Positions 4,995 to 6,247 of a stretch of DNA of 6,247 nucleotides are shown in pieces. Location: assembly GCA_937920335.1 (NCBI GenBank), contig CALGUT010000555.1:1-6247 (forward strand). Direction: 5' to 3'. A program made the position numbers and the translations under genes. Each line of letters starts with the position of its first letter. Position 1 is the first letter of the stretch. This DNA comes from an uncultured Opitutales bacterium (GTDB lineage Bacteria > Verrucomicrobiota > Verrucomicrobiia > Opitutales > UBA2995). A model generated the notes under the pieces. The model ran no database searches. It saw nothing but the letters and a program-made list of their open reading frames with translations, and had not been told where the DNA came from.

Positions 4995-6247
4995 TGCCGA
5001 TTTATAAATACGGAGCCGCTGGGTTCTATAAGCGACTGAAGTCGTTCGCTGAAGATGCTTCAGGATCGTCAAAAGTTGAACAGATAGTAACGGATATCCT
5101 CAGTTCGATAGAGCAGGGTGGGGATCGGGCTTTGTTCCAAATAACCGAGCGGTTAGATGGTGCTAAGCTCTCTCCAAAAACGCTTCGGGTGACAGCGGCA
5201 GAATTGAAAGCTGGCGAAAAAAGCCTGTCTCCTAACGACCGGAAGGCTATTCGTGAGGCGATTAAGAATGTTAGGTTCTTCAACAGGGAATCTTTACCCA
5301 AGAATTGGACTAAGAGGAATTCTCACGGTGCCAAGGTAGGCGAACGATTTTATCCGATTAACCGAGTCGGGCTATACGTACCAGGCGGAAATGTCCCTTT
5401 GGTCTCAACGGTTATAATGACCAGTACGCTGGCGAAGATAGCGAAGGTACCCGAGATCTGTGTTTGCACACCTCCCAATTCAGAAGGCTCGATTGCGCCA
5501 GCGATGGCCGGTGTATTGTCCATGTGCGGTGTTACCGAAGTTTACAAAATCGGTGGAGCGCAGGCCATCGCAGCGATGGCTTATGGGACAAAATCTGTGA
5601 CGCCGGTTGATAAGATCTACGGTCCGGGCAATGCTTTTGTGAATGAGGCTAAAAGGCAACTTTTTGGAAAGGTCGGGATCGACCTTCTCCCGGGCCCTAG
5701 TGAGGTGATGGTCATTACTGACAGCGGTGCAGAGCCGAAATTTGTAGCTGCGGATTTGTTGGCTCAGGCTGAACACGGTTCAGGTAAGGAACGTGTGTAT
5801 CTTGTATCTACGTCTGAAGCTCTGATCGAAAAGACGAAAGATGCGATCCAGGAGCAACTCCCAAGTCTTTCCCATAAGGATGCAATATCCAGAGTTTTAA
5901 AAACGAACTTTGCCATTGTGTCCGTGCCAGGTTTGGAGGCGGCCGCAGAAGTCGCAAACTTCATTGCTCCGGAGCACATGGAGCTTCAGGTATCACCTGG
6001 TAAGATTGAGTCGCTGACAAATGCAATAACCACTGCAGGTGCTATCTTGCAAGGGGGTTATACGGCTACCGCATTGGGTGATTTTACGGCAGGCCCAAGT
6101 CATGAGCTTCCGACGGGACGAGTTGGCCGGTTTTTGAGTGGATTGACGATCGGCGATTTCTTCAGAAGAAGCAGTGTCGTCCGGTACGAGAAGGCTCATT
6201 TGAAGAAGGCAGCCGACACGATCGAGGTATTTGCTCGGTTGGAAAAA
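4994..6247 (+). CDS. hisD: Histidinol dehydrogenase, cut at the window's right edge
   Basis: HisD oxidises L-histidinol to L-histidine in two NAD-dependent steps, the last reactions of histidine synthesis, using one zinc ion. The frame is open for 418 codons to the final base, with no stop. Bacterial HisD is usually about 425-440 residues, so only a short C-terminal piece is missing. Visible motifs are VGLYVPGG (125-132), YGPGNAFVNEAKRQL (209-223) and GIDLLPGPSEVMV (228-240). Expected zinc ligands are Q258 and H261 in LLAQAEHG and D363 in LGDFTAG. The catalytic pair E327/H328 lies in APEHMEL. The conserved PSHELPTG and SGLTIGDFFRR follow. The fourth zinc ligand, a histidine near the C-terminus contributed across the dimer, would lie beyond the edge. 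The ATG overlaps the preceding stop (TAATG), implying translational coupling, and gives a family-like N-terminus. No other his gene is visible. Confidence 0.96.
   Translation, partial: MPIYKYGAAGFYKRLKSFAEDASGSSKVEQIVTDILSSIEQGGDRALFQITERLDGAKLSPKTLRVTAAELKAGEKSLSPNDRKAIREAIKNVRFFNRESLPKNWTKRNSHGAKVGERFYPINRVGLYVPGGNVPLVSTVIMTSTLAKIAKVPEICVCTPPNSEGSIAPAMAGVLSMCGVTEVYKIGGAQAIAAMAYGTKSVTPVDKIYGPGNAFVNEAKRQLFGKVGIDLLPGPSEVMVITDSGAEPKFVAADLLAQAEHGSGKERVYLVSTSEALIEKTKDAIQEQLPSLSHKDAISRVLKTNFAIVSVPGLEAAAEVANFIAPEHMELQVSPGKIESLTNAITTAGAILQGGYTATALGDFTAGPSHELPTGRVGRFLSGLTIGDFFRRSSVVRYEKAHLKKAADTIEVFARLEK

Noticed and set aside
5026..6199. Four minus-strand open frames of 68-98 residues opposite hisD
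   Set aside because: All overlap the well-conserved hisD frame, have no recognisable motifs, and look like shadows of it.

Overview
This 6.2-kb window reads as an ordinary bacterial chromosome segment. All recognisable genes lie on the + strand and are tightly packed. It holds the distal end of the ribosomal alpha operon (end of rpsK, then rpsD, rpoA and rplQ), a hairpin that looks like the operon terminator, and a second group: a small membrane-anchored zinc-ribbon protein, guaA, an exported LolA-like protein, and hisD, which runs off the right edge. The zinc-free S4 opening (MARYTGPTTRINRRFG) and the style of RpoA, L17 and HisD suggest the Verrucomicrobiota/PVC group, perhaps Opitutae. That placement rests on remembered family resemblance, not on a search.

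Layout. Positions 1-42 are the last 13 codons and stop of rpsK (S11). rpsD (60-668), rpoA (712-1710) and rplQ (1732-2298) follow with gaps of 17, 43 and 21 bases, in the canonical S11-S4-alpha-L17 order. L17 carries a long charged tail, first lysine-rich and then acidic. A GC-rich hairpin at 2332-2358 comes next. Only nine bases after its stem the 77-residue zinc-ribbon gene begins (2368-2601), and its stop is two bases from the guaA start (2604-4142). A 69-base gap with a second, smaller hairpin leads to a secreted LolA-like protein (4212-4994). Its stop codon overlaps the hisD start as TAATG (hisD 4994 to the window end).

Functionally the left half makes translation and transcription core parts. 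The right half combines GMP synthesis (GuaA), the last step of histidine synthesis (HisD) and two small accessory proteins of unknown role. There is no gene-free stretch longer than 69 bases, and I see no tRNA or rRNA gene, CRISPR array, insertion sequence or integrase. I found no convincing new multi-gene system. The points most worth a second look are the absence of Shine-Dalgarno sequences before almost every start, the geometry of the terminator against the zinc-ribbon gene, the hairpin covering the ribosome-binding region of the LolA-like gene, and the conserved-looking but unassigned small genes beside guaA and hisD.
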